DNA of 24,951 bases, from assembly GCA_036897625.1 (NCBI GenBank), contig JAYMTA010000715.1, positions 1-24,951 of the forward strand, in the 5' to 3' direction. The stretch is from Pelargonium cotyledonis. Its lineage: Eukaryota > Streptophyta > Magnoliopsida > Geraniales > Geraniaceae. A program made the translations under genes and the position numbers. Below are positions 21,301 to 24,951 of the stretch, in pieces (the first letter of the stretch is position 1; each line of letters begins with the position of its first letter). Under the pieces are notes generated by a model that searched no databases, was not told where the DNA came from, and was given only the letters and a program-made list of their open reading frames with translations.

Positions 21301-21947
21301 CCTGAGCTGTGATTTCAAATCGGTGACTTCACTTTTTCTGATCATACAAGAGTTTGGGTTAAGATGGATATAACATTGATGCTTAATGAACAAAAATCAC
21401 CTCAATTGGTCACAGACAAAACGAAAGCACTTGTTCACATTGAAAAATAACTTCAAAACTGGAGCATAAATCCCCTCCTACACCTAAATACCTTCCTTAT
21501 GCAGTTTCAAGCTTCCATTTTTAATGCGCATAACATTGTCAAGAGTTGGGTTAGCTATTATTAGCATAAAGCACAAAAATTTGCTATCAAGTGATAATTT
21601 AAACAATCATTCACAAGCATATTACAAATAACGAAAATAAATAAGTAAATCCCAATAAACCCACAATGATAATCTCTATGCATTACGCTCAGATCATGAA
21701 ATCTATGGCAATCTATCTTAAAATTAGGCAATGATTTGATAACCAATAGTGTTCTCTTTAGTTCCCAACCTCAAATATCATTAATATAAACTTCAGTTGC
21801 TCGAGAACCCAAAAAAAAAAAAAAATCCACAATATAGTAACAGATATCAATGGGCAGCGCCAACTTAAAAGAAGCTCGGCGACGGTAGATTTACCCGGAA
21901 GGTTGCGACGGTGAGGCAGATCGCTGGGACTGAGCTGGAGGAGCCAT
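15356..21947 (-). CDS. AP4B: AP-4 adaptor complex subunit beta (beta-adaptin-like protein A), eleven exons
   Basis: Exons on the minus strand: 21947-21895, 21337-20821, 19967-19843, 19427-19229, 19047-18819, 18675-18509, 18352-18143, 17260-17150, 17038-16862, 16481-16062 and 15646-15356. Every join has GT-AG ends and keeps frame, giving 832 residues against about 840 for the Arabidopsis protein. The start MAPPAQSQRSASPSQPSGKS and almost every block match plant beta-adaptin-like protein A, which I recognise directly. Residues 1 to about 595 are the HEAT-repeat trunk (GNPDLALLTINFLQRDCKD, DPMIRGLALRS). A Ser/Pro-rich hinge (about 597-715) contains AIDDLLGLGLS, and the last 110 or so form the beta-appendage with CIASGGQSPNFKFFFFAQK. 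AP-4 works at the trans-Golgi network without clathrin as a core coat, sorting vacuolar receptors and cargo; the appendage binds accessory proteins of the tepsin/MTV1 type. It looks intact. Confidence 0.96.
19968..20820 (-). other. Longest-class intron of AP4B (intron 2)
   Basis: This 853-base intron, with the 882-base intron at 17261-18142, makes up much of the gene. It holds plus-strand open frames (such as 20574-20756) with no recognisable protein. I see no nested gene or clear transposon in either intron. Confidence 0.7.
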
Positions 21948-23156
21948 GGCCGACGCGAATTGAGGTGCGGAATGAGACGAGATCTAGCGAGATGAAGAAG
22001 GCGATGACTGTTCTGTACGGTTAGCTAATTAGCCTCTCTACGCGATAAATTAAAACTTACGAGTTGCTCGTTTTCTCGAACGACAATGTGGTAGCAGCTC
22101 GCTTGATACGACAGCAACAACATTGAAACATCCTAATATACTCTAGCGTTTTAACTTTCAACTTACGACATGTCGTCTCAACTAGTGTTTTTCACCTTAT
22201 TTGCTCCTAAAACACATGCATTTCCGTGAAATGATAAAACCAAAAATCTTTGAATCATTATTTTGATATTTGTTTTTGTACAAATATGTATCGTAATTTA
22301 TAAATATTAATCATCAAATATTTGTAATTAATTCAATATTTTTGTAACTATTGTTGAGTCTCCACAAATAATCATATTATATGCATAATAGTATCATGTT
22401 TCATTTATAATATATATATATATAATATGATGTGGTTCGTTACACTCAATCAAATTTGACACACTAGAGTGTGTTTTCGTCTTATTCACATGTTAAATTG
22501 TTGTATTGAAACTTAGGCCCTTAGGGTTAGAGACTTAGGCCCTTAGGGGATGGAGTCGGTAACTTGGATCCTCATTCATGGGTTTCTAAAACCCGAACAA
22601 ATGTAGCACACTATCAGCACGAGATTTTGCACTTCCTCGAAGGAGAGCTCTAGAGTTTCTATGTGAATTGTGGTTCCCCTCTTATCAATTAGAGATGTAT
22701 TTAAACTTAAATTGTTATGTCACATATCATCGTACAAGTAATTGGTTGTTGGTAATGTGAGGTACGATGTGAGTATTGAAGTTTTAACCTTTCGAATGCA
22801 TCAACCATAGTCGTTGAATGTGTTTCATGTCACTCTATATGACATTATTGTTTGATACATTGTCACCCACTGATGGGATTTCACGTTCTTGTTTAGTTAG
22901 TTCATCAACCACATCGTATGTACGTACGGTATATATTAATGCAAAAATTCGACTTTAAAAAATATATAATACAAACACATAAAATATATATTATCGCAGA
23001 CGCTTATGTGAATATATTTTGGGTTAGCTTTTGAACTCATGTAAGCATGAAACTTGCTGAAATCAAGAGTCATGCATGCAGTTGCAGAGTCTTAATACCA
23101 TCTCTCAACCTTTCAATAATATATATATATATATATCAATTATTTGCACCCATATA
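21948..23156. other. AP4B promoter region and AT-rich spacer
   Basis: The first 100 bases hold the AP4B leader and promoter and are GC-richer than what follows. Beyond about 22150 the DNA is very AT-rich, with (TA)n runs near 22408-22424 and 23118-23136. A short tandem repeat lies at 22511-22548. No gene is seen. Confidence 0.5.
22511..22548. repeat. Two copies of a 16-bp motif at 22-bp spacing
   Basis: ACTTAGGCCCTTAGGG occurs at 22511-22526 and again at 22533-22548, identical in both. The motif contains an inexact palindrome (TTAGGCCCTTAG), and the copies are set by a 22-base period. Confidence 0.7.
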
Positions 23157-23175
23157 ATTTTTTTTTAGGAAAAAG

Positions 23176-23571
23176 TCTCAATTTGGCCATCGAACTTTGA
23201 TGATTTGTTCTAATTTGGTTTCTAAACTTTTTTTAACCAAACATAGTCCCTGAACTTTCGTGTTTGGCCCCAATTTGGTCCCTGAACTTTGCTTTGACCC
23301 AAAATGGTCCCTAAACTTTCACATAATGACCCAATTTGGTCATTGAACTTTCGCATATTGACCCAATTTGGTCATTTCCATTAGAGCTTATATCAAAAGT
23401 TTAGGGACCAAATTGGGTCATTATGTGAAAGTTCAAGGACCATTTCGAGTCAAAACAAAGTTCAGGGACCAGATTGAGGCGAAACATGAAAGTTCATGGA
23501 CTATTTTTAGTTAAAAAAAATTTAGGAACCAAATTGGGACAAAACATTAAAGTTGAGGGACCAAATTCAGA
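23176..23571. mobile_element. Foldback (inverted-repeat) non-autonomous DNA element
   Basis: The arm 23176-23340 and the inverse of 23407-23571 align over all 165 positions with no gap and about 24 mismatches by eye. A 66-base loop separates them and holds one further copy of the same short unit. Each arm is itself built of related units of the type AATTTGGTCCCTGAACTTT, spaced irregularly (about 40-60 bases). Poly-T tracts flank it at about 23157-23166 and 23572-23592. It codes for nothing. This long-armed foldback with internal subrepeats is a common dispersed type in dicot genomes; I cannot assign a superfamily because target-site duplications are hidden in the T tracts. A transcript would fold to a hairpin of about 165 base pairs, a plausible small-RNA source. 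About 15 percent arm divergence suggests an old insertion, if the arms began identical. Confidence 0.85.
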
Positions 23572-23592
23572 TTTTTTTTTTTTTTTTTTTTT

Positions 23593-24650
23593 AACAAAGC
23601 ATAGAACTTGCTTGGCAGTTGATGCAAGAGTTGGTAGCGTCATGGGCGTGTTTTAATAGCTACTTAATACACAAAAAATGTCTATTCCCAGTGGTTAAGC
23701 TCTGTACTAACAACTAAAAGGTTATGTGTTTTATGCCCTTCCATTGCTTATTTTTTACCATTAATTCAGAAAATAGTTTCAAAATATGTAAAAATATATA
23801 TATCAACCTTAATGCACTATTATTACATAAAAATTTATATCAATTAGAATTATTATCAACAATTCAAAATATTTTTTGCCTACCCTTAGACTCGAGGCTG
23901 GCTCCGCCACTGGGTGTTTGAGTAGTGTAAAATGTCGGGTGTCGGCTATGTATTGCTACCAATTTAAATGGAAGTATGTCGACTTGCAATTATGTTTTTG
24001 TACGTATTTTTATTTGTATCTATCATTGTATTTTATTTAAAGTATTAAATAGACTAAACAATATGAATTTCAAGTGAGATGAAAAAACAAACTGAACTTC
24101 AAACTTTGGGTAAAATAATATTACACATCATTTTTATTATATTATAATAGTCTAGATTATACTAGTAATTTACAACTTTCAAAATATATTTCACCTATAT
24201 TTTATGGACAATCAATTTTTTGAAACTTCTATCACAACTAATGTTACCAAAAAATTATTCAAGTACTCAGATTAAAATGCACCACATGACTCAACAAAAA
24301 ATTCCACCAACAACAATAAAAGATTCCATACAATTTTAAGCATCTTCAATATGGTAAAACAAAAATACAACAACAACAAAAATACCTTAATATTGAAATG
24401 GGTAAAACATCTTTGATGTGCAGATTCTGAATATAATATGCCATTAGTGATTACAACATTACAATCAATTTTTTAAAAAGAGTGATTTTATCCTCCAATG
24501 TAATTATTTTATATGTTACTTCATCATATTCTTTTATGGCATTAAATCCTTCCATTTTGTTTTTTAATAAAAAAAAGATAACGTTTTTAATATTCCAAAA
24601 ACCAAAACTCACACTAAATTATAATATTTTATGTTACTTTTTCTTGGCTC
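23593..24650. other. AT-rich spacer before the OVATE gene
   Basis: Apart from a possible SINE-like fragment at 23680-23915, this is extremely AT-rich DNA with simple A and T runs and several CAACAACAA tracts near 24305-24385. No gene is seen; the 24482-24805 frame is a shadow that runs into the OVATE exon in another frame. Confidence 0.5.
23680..23915 (+). repeat. Possible worn SINE-like dispersed repeat
   Basis: CCCAGTGGTTAAGCTCTG (about 23688-23705) resembles the A-box head of tRNA-derived SINEs (CAGTGGTTAAG), and AAAAGGTTATGTG ahead of ATGCCC looks like a decayed B-box region. The far end carries CTGGCTCCGCCACTG (about 23898-23912), a phrase I remember from many plant dispersed repeats. 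The middle is AT-rich. Family and exact limits are uncertain. Confidence 0.35.
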
Positions 24651-24658
24651 CTCTAGTT

Positions 24659-24664
24659 TATAAA
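24659..24664 (+). promoter_or_regulatory. TATA box of the OVATE family gene
   Basis: TATAAA at 24659-24664, followed by pyrimidine-rich sequence (CCTCTCCATTGTCTCTCC), fits a start near 24690 and a leader of about 35-40 bases before ATG 24727. Confidence 0.55.
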
Positions 24665-24726
24665 CCTCTCCATTGTCTCTCCAATCCATCCCAAACCAAA
24701 TCACAACAAAACAAAAACAAAAAAAA

Positions 24727-24951
24727 ATGCCTAAGAACCTTCAAAAATCACTCCAAGATTACCTCTCCAAGATCAAGAAATCACACCCACCACACATCCA
24801 AATAACTTCCTCCAAAAAATGGATCCTCTCCCGCTGCAAGCACCCCAAAACCCACTCTTTCGCCGTCAACCGCCACCGTAAAGCCGCCGCAGCTGGTGGC
24901 GGGCGCGACAGCAGAGACAACGCCTCCGCCACGCCCTCCGACATTGACCAC
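24727..24951 (+). CDS. OVATE family protein (transcriptional repressor), N-terminal part
   Basis: The frame is open from ATG 24727 to the window edge (75 codons), so the gene is cut here. The start MPKNLQKSLQDYLSKIKK, then W-x-L-x-x-C-K-H-P-K-T-x-S-F-A-V, and a later SDIDH resemble the N-terminal region of one OVATE family protein (OFP) clade, in which a basic helix and a CKHP block precede an '[A/S]D[I/V]D.FL' helix and, further on, the C-terminal OVATE domain. OFPs repress transcription with KNOX and BELL homeodomain partners and affect organ shape. The OVATE domain itself would lie outside the window, so this is a family guess from the N-terminus. Codon use is GC-rich (AAC, GCC, CTC), unlike the AT-rich upstream, as in other intronless plant genes. 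A minus-strand frame at 24759-24944 is its shadow. Confidence 0.6.
   Translation, partial: MPKNLQKSLQDYLSKIKKSHPPHIQITSSKKWILSRCKHPKTHSFAVNRHRKAAAAGGGRDSRDNASATPSDIDH

Noticed and set aside
22560-22700. CACACTATCAGCACGAG stretch that recalls sequence near the ends of some plant Copia-type LTR elements
   Set aside because: No second terminal repeat and no coding remains in the window; one short resemblance is not enough to name a fossil element.

Overview
This is plant nuclear DNA, from a dicot and probably a rosid. The genes carry AT-rich GT-AG introns, and the proteins match plant families directly: plant Rab5, AP-4 beta-adaptin, LEA_2, plant GET2/CAML-like and OVATE. The spacers are AT-rich with microsatellites, one long foldback repeat and worn SINE-like pieces. 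The species cannot be fixed from the sequence alone.

Layout. (1) 573-2132, plus: a small basic protein that looks like mitoribosomal protein mL59, with an intron in its 5' UTR and a promoter carrying Site II and telo-box motifs typical of translation genes. (2) 2669-4521, plus: a complete seven-exon Rab5-type GTPase (RHN1/RABF2-like, 200 aa). (3) 5272-7134, plus: a LEA_2/NHL-type single-pass membrane protein (221 aa), whose stop codon appears to lie in its own exon. (4) 7828-8076, minus: a small gene with the CVCSPTSHPGSFRCR core of plant 'serine-rich protein-like' proteins. (5) 10511-10828, plus: a 105-aa plant-type protein of unknown function with its own TATA box. (6) 13013-14512, minus: a two-exon, 285-aa protein with three membrane segments and an Arg cluster, best read as the plant GET2/CAML receptor subunit. 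(7) 15356-21947, minus: the complete eleven-exon beta subunit of the AP-4 adaptor (832 aa). (8) 24727 to the window edge, plus: the first 75 residues of an OVATE family repressor. About 2.6 kb of repeat-rich spacer separates it from AP4B.

The genes do not form an operon-like system. Three of them work in the endomembrane system (Rab5 on endosomes, AP-4 at the trans-Golgi network, GET2 at the ER), but I see no sign that this neighbourhood is more than coincidence. All exon joins were worked out by hand. In the three long multi-exon genes (Rab5, GET2-like, AP-4 beta) every join keeps frame and gives a full-length protein, which supports those models strongly. I found no CRISPR, tRNA or rRNA gene and no autonomous transposon.
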